From an uncultured Beijerinckiaceae bacterium (GTDB taxonomy: Bacteria > Pseudomonadota > Alphaproteobacteria > Rhizobiales > Beijerinckiaceae), in the NCBI GenBank assembly GCA_937873345.1, contig CALMRL010000171.1, positions 1-5,572 on the forward strand: DNA of 5,572 nucleotides, written 5' to 3'. How positions within the stretch are numbered: position 1 is the stretch's first letter; every line of letters begins with the position of its first letter. The notes beneath the pieces were generated by a model. The model saw only the letters and a program-made list of their open reading frames with translations, did no database searches and had not been told where the DNA came from. Of this stretch, positions 1 to 5,572 are shown piece after piece. The translations under genes were made by a program, and so were the position numbers.

Positions 1-54
1 GCCTGCCTTCAGCGGCGAGCGCCGCCGCGGCGGCGCTCGCCGCTGAAGGCAGGC
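1..54. repeat. Perfect 54-bp palindrome at the window edge
   Basis: Bases 1-27 are the exact reverse complement of bases 28-54, with no loop and no mismatch; the centre is the CCGCGG at 25-30. The repeat ends on the right because base 55 is T, but on the left it reaches the window edge and could be longer. The right arm reads as plausible CdsA coding sequence (ALAAEGRLWLV), whereas the left arm does not resemble anything expected there. A fold-back artefact at a contig end is the simplest explanation; a genuine cruciform-forming repeat inside cdsA is the alternative. Confidence 0.95.
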
Positions 55-647
55 TGTGGCTCGTCGCGCCCCTGCCCGTGTTGCTCGCGGCGCTTGCCGC
101 CGCCTTCCTCGCCGGGCCGGGCCGCAGGCTCTGGGCGGCCGCCGGCATTGCCTACGCCGGGGCGATGGTGCTGGCCGTCGTCGGCCTGCGCTTCTCGCCG
201 CAATCGGGGTCGCGCGCCATCTTCTGGCTGTTCGCGACCGTCTGGTCGACCGATGTCTTCGCCTATTTCGGCGGCCGACTGATCGGTGGACCCAAGCTGT
301 GGCCGCGGGTGTCGCCGTCCAAGACCTGGTCGGGCACCCTGACCGGCGTCGCCGCCGCCGGTGTCCTAGGCACGGCGGTCGCCCTGTTCCATCTCGTGCC
401 GCCGACTCTCATCGTGCCGCTGCTCGCCCTGACACTCGCCACCGCGGCCGTGTCGCAGGCCGGCGACGCCTTCGAGTCCGCCGTGAAGCGCCGCTTCGGC
501 GTCAAGGACTCGAGCCGCCTCATCCCCGGCCACGGCGGCGTGCTCGACCGCCTCGACGGCTTCATCGCCGCGGCGGTGTTCGCCTTCGCCGTCGGGGCTC
601 TGCGCGATCACCCCTCGGCGGCCGACGGGCTTTTCTCCTGGGCGTGA
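1..647 (+). CDS. cdsA: CdsA, phosphatidate cytidylyltransferase (5'-partial)
   Basis: This is the C-terminal ~214 residues of the inner-membrane enzyme that makes CDP-diacylglycerol from CTP and phosphatidate, the branch-point precursor of all glycerophospholipids. The reading frame enters from the left edge (first full codon at base 3) and ends at TGA 645-647. The family signature is complete at 477-557: SAVKRR, then KD, then PGHGGVLDRLD, with the Lys, Asp and His-Gly-Gly residues all present. The upstream SPSKTWSG motif (312-335) and the WSTDVFAYFGGR segment are also typical. About six hydrophobic segments are visible, as expected for this polytopic protein. The start and roughly the first quarter of the gene lie outside the window. 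The first ~10 codons fall in the left arm of a perfect palindrome and read as low-complexity LPSAASAAAA, so they may not be authentic. The gene is followed after 20 bases by dxr, which suggests one operon. Identity is secure; only the extreme left end is doubtful. Confidence 0.96.
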   Translation, partial: LPSAASAAAAALAAEGRLWLVAPLPVLLAALAAAFLAGPGRRLWAAAGIAYAGAMVLAVVGLRFSPQSGSRAIFWLFATVWSTDVFAYFGGRLIGGPKLWPRVSPSKTWSGTLTGVAAAGVLGTAVALFHLVPPTLIVPLLALTLATAAVSQAGDAFESAVKRRFGVKDSSRLIPGHGGVLDRLDGFIAAAVFAFAVGALRDHPSAADGLFSWA

Positions 648-657
648 ACGGCGGTAC

Positions 658-661
658 AGGA
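658..661 (+). promoter_or_regulatory. Ribosome-binding site of dxr
   Basis: AGGA lies 6 bases upstream of the ATG at 668. It supports that ATG over the alternative in-frame GTG at 644, which overlaps the cdsA stop as GTGA but has no purine-rich element in front of it. Confidence 0.55.
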
Positions 662-667
662 CGGTCC

Positions 668-1909
668 ATGGACCAGATCACCGATCACCGCGTCGTGCCC
701 GGCGTCCGCAAGGGCAGGCCTCGCGTCGTCACCCTGCTCGGGGCGACGGGCTCGATCGGCCGCTCCACCGCCGAACTCTTGGAGGCGTCGCCCGACGCCT
801 TCCGCGTCGCCGCGGTCGCCGGCGACCGTGACCCGCTCGCGCTGGCGAGGATGGCGGTGCGCCTGAAGGCCTCTTTCGCGGCGCTCGCCGACCCCGCCGG
901 TTTCGCTACCTTGAAGGAGGCGCTCGTCGGCACCGGCATCGCCGCCGCCGCAGGCGAGGAGGCTGTGGTCGAGGCGGCGCTGCATGACAGCGATTTGGTG
1001 GTCGGCGCGATCGCCGGCACGGCGGGCGTCAGGCCGACCTTTGCCGCCCTCGACGCCGGCCGGCAGATCGCGCTCGCCAACAAGGAGTGCCTGGTCTGCG
1101 CCGGGCCGGCCTTCATGCGCCAGGCGGCGCTGCGCGGCATCCGCCTCCTTCCGGTCGACAGCGAGCACAACGCCATCTTCCAGGCTCTCGGCGAGGAGGA
1201 CCCCGCCACGGTCGACCGGATGATCCTCACCGCCTCGGGCGGCCCGTTCCGCACCTGGGCGGGCGAGCGCATCGCCGCCGCGACCCCGGCCGAGGCCCTG
1301 GCCCACCCGAATTGGGCGATGGGGCCGAAGGTGACGGTCGACTCCGCGGGGCTGATGAACAAGGGGCTTGAGCTGATCGAGGCGCACTACCTCTTCGGCG
1401 TCGAGGCCGGCCGGCTCGACGTGCTCGTCCATCCCCAATCGATCGTGCACGGGCTGGTCAGCTTCGCCGACGGCTCGGTGACGGCCGGGCTGGCGGCGCC
1501 GGACATGAAGGTGCCGATCGGCCACTGCCTGCACTATCCCGACCGGGCGGCGACGGCGGCGCGGCGGCTCGACCTTGCCGCCATCGGCACCCTGACCTTC
1601 GAGAAGCCCGACCTCGTGCGCTTTCCCGCCCTGCGCCTCGCCCTCGACGTCCTGGCGGCGGGCCAGGGGCTTCCGACCGTGCTGAACGCCGCCAACGAGA
1701 TCGCGGTGGAGGCCTTCCTCAAGGGCCGGATCGCCTTCGGCGACATCGCGCCGCTCGTCGCCCGCGCCTGCGAGGCGGCGCTCGCCGACGGCACGGCCCG
1801 CGAGCCCGCGAGCGTCGCCGATGCTCTTGCCGTTGACCATGTCGTCAGAGAAAGATGCCGCGCGACGATGGATGATCTCGACGGGGGCGCCCGCTTAACC
1901 CCATGCTAA
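668..1909 (+). CDS. dxr: 1-deoxy-D-xylulose 5-phosphate reductoisomerase
   Basis: This cytosolic enzyme (also called IspC) converts DXP to 2-C-methyl-D-erythritol 4-phosphate using NADPH and a divalent metal. It is the committed step of the MEP isoprenoid pathway and the target of fosmidomycin. The product is 413 residues, slightly longer than the ~398 of E. coli because of about 15 extra N-terminal residues. Visible motifs are the NADPH-binding GATGSIG (25-31), LANKE, metal ligands in VDSEHN (Asp164, Glu166), the active-site SGGPFR loop (190-195), HPNW, MNKGLE with the third metal ligand Glu235, HPQS (255-258) and NAANE (340-344). One departure is VDSAG (225-229) where the family usually has VDSAT. 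ATG 668 is chosen for its AGGA site; GTG 644, which would add eight residues and overlap cdsA, remains possible. The frame is also open far upstream through cdsA, but that part is not dxr-like. Position between cdsA and rseP fits the usual alphaproteobacterial envelope operon. Confidence 0.97.
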   Translation: MDQITDHRVVPGVRKGRPRVVTLLGATGSIGRSTAELLEASPDAFRVAAVAGDRDPLALARMAVRLKASFAALADPAGFATLKEALVGTGIAAAAGEEAVVEAALHDSDLVVGAIAGTAGVRPTFAALDAGRQIALANKECLVCAGPAFMRQAALRGIRLLPVDSEHNAIFQALGEEDPATVDRMILTASGGPFRTWAGERIAAATPAEALAHPNWAMGPKVTVDSAGLMNKGLELIEAHYLFGVEAGRLDVLVHPQSIVHGLVSFADGSVTAGLAAPDMKVPIGHCLHYPDRAATAARRLDLAAIGTLTFEKPDLVRFPALRLALDVLAAGQGLPTVLNAANEIAVEAFLKGRIAFGDIAPLVARACEAALADGTAREPASVADALAVDHVVRERCRATMDDLDGGARLTPC

Positions 1910-1915
1910 CCACGT

Positions 1916-1942
1916 GGCCGGAGCCTCGGGTGTTCTCCGGTC
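1916..1942 (+). promoter_or_regulatory. Small hairpin between dxr and rseP
   Basis: GGCCGGAG (1916-1923) can pair with CTCCGGTC (1935-1942), giving eight pairs including one G-U, around an 11-base loop. No T-run follows, so it does not look like an intrinsic terminator. Its right arm CTCCGG (1935-1940) is also complementary to CCGGAG (1984-1989), which contains the rseP ribosome-binding site, so two exclusive folds are possible. The arms are short and the region is G+C-rich, so chance is a serious alternative. An 8-bp palindrome CCACGTGG sits immediately before it at 1910-1917. Confidence 0.3.
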
Positions 1943-1985
1943 TCGCCGGGCCTGCCCGATCGGCGGCCCCGTCCCACGGCGATCC

Positions 1986-1990
1986 GGAGG
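1986..1990 (+). promoter_or_regulatory. Ribosome-binding site that fixes the rseP TTG start
   Basis: GGAGG with a 6-base spacer precedes TTG at 1997. This is the best Shine-Dalgarno match in the window. The TTG keeps the whole first membrane segment ahead of the HEMGH motif, and no in-frame ATG or GTG nearby would do so. Confidence 0.75.
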
Positions 1991-1996
1991 TCTGAG

Positions 1997-3142
1997 TTGT
2001 CGCTGTACACGATCTTCATCTACACCGTGCCCTTCATCGCGGTGCTCACCGTGATCGTCTTCTTCCACGAGATGGGTCACTTTCTCGTCGGCCGCTTGTG
2101 CGGCGTGAAGGTCGATGCCTTCTCGCTCGGCTTCGGCCCGGAGCTGGCGCACTACGTCGACAAGCGCGGCACGCGCTGGCGCCTCGCCCTGTTGCCGCTC
2201 GGCGGCTACGTCAAGTTCCACGGCGACGGCGACGGCGCCTCGATGACCCGCGCGCCCGCCGAGGCGATGGACAAGTCCGAGCGCTCGGTCACGCTGTTCG
2301 GCCAGAACGTGTGGAAGCGGATGGCGATCGTCGGTGCCGGCCCGGTCGCCAATTTCATCGTCTCCATCGCCATCTTTGCCGGCCTGTTCACGCTGGAGGG
2401 GCGGACGCTCACCGTGCCGCGCGTCTCCGTCGTCCAGGCGGACAGCGCCGCCGCCGCCGCCGGCTTCAAGCCGCAGGACCTGATCACCGCCATCGACGGC
2501 AGGCCGCTCCAGTCCTTCGAGGAGATGAAGCGGATGGTGCAGGCAAGCGACGGCAGCTCGCTGAGCTTCACCCTCGCCCGCGACGGCCAGACCGTGACCC
2601 TGACCGCCCAGCCCCGCCGCAAGGTGCTGTCGACGCCGTTCGGGCCCGCTCCGACCTATCTCCTCGGGCTGGAGGCGAACGGCGGCCCCGGCAACGTGCG
2701 AATGGAGCGGGCCGGCCCGCTGCAGGCGCTCGGCATGGCCGTCGACGAGACCTGGTTCGTGGTCGACAGCACCGGCCACTTCGTTCGCGACCTCTTCATC
2801 GGCCGCGAATCGACGGAGCAGCTGTCGGGACCCTACCGCATCGCCCAGGTGTCGGGACGCGTCGCCCAGCTCGGCATCGGGCCGCTGTTCAACCTTGCCG
2901 CGATCCTCTCGATCTCGATCGGCCTCCTGAACCTGCTGCCGATCCCGGTGCTCGACGGCGGTTTCCTGATGTTCTTCGCCATCGAGGCGATTCGCGGTCG
3001 CGCGGTGAGGGAGCGCACGATGGAGGTCGCCTTCCGTGTCGGCCTGAGCTTCGTCGCGGCGCTGAGCAGCTTCGTCTTCATCAACGACGTGACGCATCCC
3101 CTGCCGGGCAGGCCCGTGGCCGCCGACGGTGCCCGCAGATAG
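1997..3142 (+). CDS. rseP: RseP/MmpA-family site-2 intramembrane zinc protease
   Basis: This inner-membrane metalloprotease of family M50 cleaves membrane-spanning substrates within the bilayer, typically anti-sigma factors or other single-pass proteins already cut by a first protease. The product is 381 residues. In order there are: TM1 with the zinc-binding HEMGH (24-28); the membrane-associated loop with GFGP (45-48) and PLGGYVKF (67-74); TM2 around AGPVANF (114-120); one PDZ domain (about 141-208, with AGFKPQDLITAIDG); TM3 with the third zinc ligand in NLLPIPVLDGG (Asp320); and TM4 near the C-terminus ending FINDVTHP. E. coli RseP is about 450 residues with two PDZ domains, so this is the shorter single-PDZ form common in alphaproteobacteria (Caulobacter MmpA). 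TTG start with a strong GGAGG; stop TAG. It follows dxr after 87 bases, probably in the same transcript. The substrate cannot be told from the sequence. Confidence 0.96.
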   Translation: MSLYTIFIYTVPFIAVLTVIVFFHEMGHFLVGRLCGVKVDAFSLGFGPELAHYVDKRGTRWRLALLPLGGYVKFHGDGDGASMTRAPAEAMDKSERSVTLFGQNVWKRMAIVGAGPVANFIVSIAIFAGLFTLEGRTLTVPRVSVVQADSAAAAAGFKPQDLITAIDGRPLQSFEEMKRMVQASDGSSLSFTLARDGQTVTLTAQPRRKVLSTPFGPAPTYLLGLEANGGPGNVRMERAGPLQALGMAVDETWFVVDSTGHFVRDLFIGRESTEQLSGPYRIAQVSGRVAQLGIGPLFNLAAILSISIGLLNLLPIPVLDGGFLMFFAIEAIRGRAVRERTMEVAFRVGLSFVAALSSFVFINDVTHPLPGRPVAADGARR

Positions 3143-3172
3143 GAGCTGGCGAGTTCAGCGAACCATTAGGCG

Positions 3173-3189
3173 GGCGAGTCGGTCTCGCC
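3173..3189 (+). promoter_or_regulatory. Hairpin shortly after the rseP stop
   Basis: GGCGAG (3173-3178) pairs with CTCGCC (3184-3189) around a 5-base loop, about 30 bases after the rseP stop. A competing outer stem, GGCGGG (3169-3174) with CCCGCC (3204-3209), is also possible. No T-run follows, so it is not a standard intrinsic terminator. It might protect the 3' end of the upstream mRNA or simply reflect base composition. Confidence 0.3.
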
Positions 3190-3315
3190 GGACCGCGAGC
3201 CGTCCCGCCGGCCTGATGCGAATGATGGGCAGAGGCGTGCGGGCTGCACGATGGTCCGCGCTCCTTCATGTGACCTAACTCGTTCCGTTAACGATGAAAT
3301 CACCATGAACCGTGT

Positions 3316-3404
3316 CTCACCCGCCACGCGGGGGGTGAAAGCGTCGGCGGGGGCGGGATGGTCATATTCAGCACTCACCTGCCGGGGTAGAAACGGCGGG
3401 TGAG
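3316..3404 (+). promoter_or_regulatory. Attenuator-like competing stems in the bamA leader
   Basis: Four segments can pair in exclusive ways. Segment 1 (3316-3325, CTCACCCGCC) pairs partly with segment 2 (3333-3338, GGGTGA). Segment 2 pairs weakly with segment 3 (3375-3380). Segment 3 (3372-3384) pairs strongly with segment 4 (3394-3406), the stem in front of the T6 run. Segment 1 also pairs perfectly over 10 bases with segment 4 (3395-3404), because segments 1 and 3 are near-copies (CTCACCCGCC and CTCACCTGCC, 9 of 10 identical). This is the topology of a transcription attenuator. The sequence shows only the pairing; regulation is inference. Confidence 0.35.
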
Positions 3405-3420
3405 TGGGAGAGGGTTTTTT
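3372..3420 (+). terminator. Strong stem-loop followed by T6, possible terminator
   Basis: CACTCACCTGCCG (3372-3384) pairs with CGGCGGGTGAGTG (3394-3406): 13 pairs with a single T-G wobble, around the 9-base loop GGGTAGAAA. Six Ts follow at 3415-3420. The Ts begin eight bases after the stem, further than in a textbook intrinsic terminator, and a second weaker hairpin (3406-3412 with 3423-3429) would hold them in its loop. It could end rseP transcription, act in an attenuator, or be an mRNA-stability element. Confidence 0.4.
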
Positions 3421-3437
3421 GGCTCTCTCGTAGCGGC

Positions 3438-3455
3438 CGGGCATGGGTTTGCCCG
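3438..3455 (+). promoter_or_regulatory. Short hairpin in the bamA leader
   Basis: CGGGCA (3438-3443) pairs perfectly with TGCCCG (3450-3455) around a 6-base loop TGGGTT. It lies between the T6 run and the bamA start; function unknown. Confidence 0.3.
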
Positions 3456-3460
3456 TCCGT

Positions 3461-3475
3461 CCGGCGGCAAGCCGG
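3461..3475 (+). promoter_or_regulatory. Short hairpin 28 bases before bamA
   Basis: CCGGC (3461-3465) pairs perfectly with GCCGG (3471-3475) around the 5-base loop GGCAA. Its right arm starts an 8-base direct repeat, GCCGGTCA, seen at 3471-3478 and again at 3492-3499 just before the bamA ATG. It may shape ribosome access, since bamA has no clear Shine-Dalgarno sequence. Confidence 0.3.
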
Positions 3476-3503
3476 TCAGACACAGCGCGGGGCCGGTCAA
3501 GTA

Positions 3504-5572
3504 ATGCTCGTTTCAAAGGGTCATCTTCACCGGATCGCCGCCCTCGCGACCGTGCTCCTGTCCCTCGTCCTGTTCGCCGCCGCCGCCTTCGCGGCCGAGG
3601 TGTCTGTGCGCGGCAACCGTCGCGTCGACTCCGAGACGATCCGCTCCTACTTCTCCGGGACCAGCCCGGACGACGTGAACAAGGGCGTGAAGAACCTCTA
3701 CGCCACCGGCCTGTTCTCGGAGGTCGGCGTCAGCCGTTCCGGCAGCGGCGTCACCATCACCGTCGTCGAGAACCGCGCGGTGAACCGCGTCGCCTTCGAG
3801 GGCGCGAGCAAGATCAAGCCTGAGCAGCTCTCGGCCGACCTCGCCACCAAGACGCGCGGCTCGTACAGCCCGACGCTGGTCAACGCCGACATCGAGCGCA
3901 TCAAGGACCTGTACCGCCGCTCGGGCCGCGCCGCCGCCTCCGTCACCGCCCGCACCGTGGATCTGCCCAACGGCACCGTGGACGTTGTCTTCACCGTCCG
4001 CGAGGGCGACAAGACCGGCATCAAGGAGATCAACTTCCTCGGCAACCGCGCCTATTCCGGCGGCAAGCTGCGCGGCCTGATGGACTCGACGGAGATGAAC
4101 TACCTCTCCTTCTTCAAGTCCTCCGACGTGTACGACCCCGAGCGCATCGGCAACGACCTCGAGCTGATCCGCAAGTTCTACCTGAAGAACGGCTATGCCG
4201 ACTTCCGCGTCGTCGGTTCCGACGCGCAGTTCGTGCTGGGGAAGAACGGCTACGTGGTCACCATCACGGTCGAGGAAGGCCCGCAGTACAAGGTCGGCTC
4301 GGTCAACGTCGATTCGCATAACCCCGCCATCCCCAACGCCAGCCTATTGCCCTTCCTGCGCATCCGCGCCGGCGAGATCTACAACGGCGACCTCGTCGAG
4401 AAGACGGTCGAGGCGATGACCCGCGAGGTCAACCGCCGCGGCTTCGCCTTCACCCAGATCAAGCCGCGCGGCGACCGAGATCCCACGTCCCGCACGGTGT
4501 CGATCGTCTTCGGCGTCGACGAGGGTCCGCGCGTCTACATCGAGCGCATCGTGATCCGCGGCAACACCCGCACCCGCGACTACGTCATCCGCCGCGAGTT
4601 CGAGCTCGGCGAGGGCGACGCCTACAACAAGGTGCTGATCGATCGCGCCGAGCGGCGCCTGAACGGCCTCGGCTTCTTCAAGAAGGTGAAGATCACCAAC
4701 GAGGCCGGCTCCTCGGCGGACCGCGTGATCATCATCGTCAGCGTGGAAGACCAGCCCACCGGCTCGATCTCGGTGTCGGGCGGCTACTCCACCACGGACG
4801 GCTTCATCGGCGAGGTCGCGGTCACCGAGACCAACTTCCTCGGCCGCGGCCAGTACGTCCGCGCCGCCGTCACCGAGGGCCAGCGCACCCGCGGCGTCGA
4901 GTTCAACTTCACCGAGCCCTACTTCCTCGGGCGGCGGCTGGCGGCCGGCTTCGACCTGTTCGCCAAGCAGAGCGACGTTTCGCAGTTCTCGTTCTACAAC
5001 AACTTCGTCGCCGGCGGCACGGTGCGCTTCGGCATCCCGATCACCGACGAGCTGACCTTCTCGCCGCGCTACTCGATCTACCGCTCGCAGATCTCGATCC
5101 CCGACAGCTCGGAGTTTCCCTACAACGACTGTACGGCGCCGATCGCCGGCTTCACGCCTGGCTTCAACGGCACGGTCCCGAGCGCGACCAACTCCTGCCT
5201 GAGCAACGGTGAGGCTTCGCTCGCCCTGAAGCAGGCGCAGGGCGTCACCGTGACCTCGCTGTTCGGCTACACCTTGTCCTACAATAGCCTCGACAACGGC
5301 AAGAACCCGACCGGGGGCTTCCTCGCCGAGGCGCGACAGGACATCGCCGGCGCCGGCGGCACCCAGCGCTTCCTGCGCACTACCGGTGACTTCCGCTACT
5401 ACCACCCGATCTACGACCAGATCGTCGGCCTTTTCCACGCCCAGGCCGGCGACCTGCGCTCGATCGCCGGCGGCCAGCTGCGCATCGTCGACAACTTCAA
5501 TCTCGGCCCGACGCTGGTGCGCGGCTTCGCTCCGAACGGCATCGGCCCGCGCGACGTCTCGCCCGGCATCGA
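3504..5572 (+). CDS. bamA: BamA, outer-membrane protein assembly factor (3'-partial)
   Basis: BamA is the essential Omp85-family core of the BAM complex, which folds and inserts beta-barrel proteins into the outer membrane. From ATG 3504 the frame stays open to the window end: 689 complete codons. Residues 1-30 form a signal peptide: basic start, hydrophobic core and AFA just before the likely cleavage point. Five POTRA domains follow, beginning near residues 32 (EVSVRGNRRV), 94 (NRVAFEGASKI), 172 (GIKEINFLGNRAY), 262 (YKVGSVNV) and 345 (YIERIVIRGNTRT). The barrel begins near 420, with NFLGRGQ and FTEPYFLGRR, and includes the hallmark VRGF (672-675) of the loop that enters the barrel. The last strands are beyond the right edge. 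A predicted surface loop carries two cysteines, Cys543 and Cys565, which could form a disulfide. The start has no good Shine-Dalgarno (only CGGGG well upstream), but no other in-frame start preserves the signal peptide. Neighbouring rseP and cdsA fit the known envelope cluster, in which lpxD would be expected next. Confidence 0.97.
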   Translation, partial: MLVSKGHLHRIAALATVLLSLVLFAAAAFAAEVSVRGNRRVDSETIRSYFSGTSPDDVNKGVKNLYATGLFSEVGVSRSGSGVTITVVENRAVNRVAFEGASKIKPEQLSADLATKTRGSYSPTLVNADIERIKDLYRRSGRAAASVTARTVDLPNGTVDVVFTVREGDKTGIKEINFLGNRAYSGGKLRGLMDSTEMNYLSFFKSSDVYDPERIGNDLELIRKFYLKNGYADFRVVGSDAQFVLGKNGYVVTITVEEGPQYKVGSVNVDSHNPAIPNASLLPFLRIRAGEIYNGDLVEKTVEAMTREVNRRGFAFTQIKPRGDRDPTSRTVSIVFGVDEGPRVYIERIVIRGNTRTRDYVIRREFELGEGDAYNKVLIDRAERRLNGLGFFKKVKITNEAGSSADRVIIIVSVEDQPTGSISVSGGYSTTDGFIGEVAVTETNFLGRGQYVRAAVTEGQRTRGVEFNFTEPYFLGRRLAAGFDLFAKQSDVSQFSFYNNFVAGGTVRFGIPITDELTFSPRYSIYRSQISIPDSSEFPYNDCTAPIAGFTPGFNGTVPSATNSCLSNGEASLALKQAQGVTVTSLFGYTLSYNSLDNGKNPTGGFLAEARQDIAGAGGTQRFLRTTGDFRYYHPIYDQIVGLFHAQAGDLRSIAGGQLRIVDNFNLGPTLVRGFAPNGIGPRDVSPGI

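Larger units (their letters stand above)
3143..3503. other. 361-base rseP-bamA intergenic region, hairpin-rich
   Basis: I see no convincing gene here. The first part (3143-3260) is G+C-rich with foldable repeats. The centre (3262-3310) is the least G+C-rich pocket, contains GTTAAC, and is the most plausible place for a bamA promoter, although no clear -35/-10 pair with proper spacing is visible. From 3316 onward come several inverted repeats, including a 13-bp stem followed by T6, then two smaller hairpins before the bamA ATG. Small open frames exist (3216-3278, 3294-3308, 3305-3403) but none has a ribosome-binding site. A long leader or a separate bamA promoter would account for the gap, which is four times longer than any other in the window. 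Confidence 0.7.

Noticed and set aside
56..667. The dxr frame stays open for 204 codons upstream through cdsA, suggesting a fused or longer protein.
   Set aside because: The translation there is Arg/Pro/Gly-rich out-of-frame cdsA. The Dxr homology starts just after ATG 668, which has its own ribosome-binding site.
608..1840. A 410-codon open frame on the minus strand opposite dxr.
   Set aside because: It mirrors dxr codon periodicity, is rich in Gly/Arg/Asp/His as expected of a G+C-rich antisense frame, and shows no recognisable domain.
1895..3097. A 400-codon open frame on the minus strand opposite rseP.
   Set aside because: It is antisense to a clearly functional protease gene, charged and low in complexity, with no domain signature.
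3216..3278. A 20-codon plus-strand frame (begins MRMMGRGVRA) after rseP.
   Set aside because: No Shine-Dalgarno and no tie to a nearby structure; short frames are expected by chance.
3275..3291. A CtrA-like pair of half-sites, CTAA and TTAA.
   Set aside because: The spacing is nine bases rather than the seven of the CtrA consensus, and the first half is imperfect.
3262..3310. A possible general-stress (EcfG-type) promoter around GTTCC/CGTT.
   Set aside because: No GGAAC followed by CGTT at 16-17 bases occurs on the plus strand. On the minus strand the GGAAC has no partner.
3166..3516. A 116-codon minus-strand open frame spanning the rseP-bamA gap.
   Set aside because: No recognisable motif, it overlaps the bamA start, lies across multiple hairpins, and has no evident ribosome-binding site. 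It cannot be excluded, but it is not supported.
3443..3823. A 126-codon plus-strand frame beginning at ATG 3443.
   Set aside because: It overlaps bamA in another frame, is Arg-rich, and would conflict with the well-supported signal peptide and POTRA1.
3513..5438. Two long minus-strand open frames (268 and 364 codons) opposite bamA.
   Set aside because: The plus-strand frame has a signal peptide, POTRA domains and VRGF; the antisense frames are Asp/Ala/Val/Gly-rich shadows.

Overview
The window is a compact, all-plus-strand stretch of the classic alphaproteobacterial cell-envelope cluster. It holds the 3' part of cdsA (CDP-diacylglycerol synthase), complete dxr/ispC (DXP reductoisomerase), complete rseP (site-2 intramembrane protease, MmpA type) and the first ~690 codons of bamA (outer-membrane assembly factor). 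Very high G+C, strong G/C preference at third codon positions, the order cdsA-dxr-rseP-bamA and the short single-PDZ RseP all suggest an alphaproteobacterium, probably of the Hyphomicrobiales/Rhizobiales. That placement is inference from gene order and protein style; I cannot name a genus.

Layout: 1-647 is cdsA, entering from the left edge and overlaid at its first 54 bases by a perfect inverted repeat. After a 20-base gap comes dxr (668-1909), with a modest AGGA ribosome-binding site. An 87-base spacer with a small hairpin leads to rseP (1997-3142), which starts at TTG behind a good GGAGG. A 361-base gap (3143-3503) holds no convincing gene but is rich in hairpins, including a 13-bp stem followed by six Ts. 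bamA (3504 to the right edge) starts at ATG with a signal peptide, has five POTRA domains, and runs off the window just after the VRGF motif of its barrel.

Together the genes cover phospholipid precursor synthesis (CdsA), isoprenoid precursors for undecaprenyl phosphate and quinones (Dxr), membrane proteolysis and envelope stress signalling (RseP), and outer-membrane protein insertion (BamA). cdsA, dxr and rseP are probably co-transcribed. bamA may have its own promoter or an attenuated read-through transcript.

No mobile element, CRISPR array, RNA gene or unfamiliar protein system was found; the genes are ordinary housekeeping genes. The two observations most worth a second look are the perfect 54-bp palindrome at the left edge, which is quite possibly an assembly fold-back, and the attenuator-like set of mutually exclusive stems in the bamA leader.
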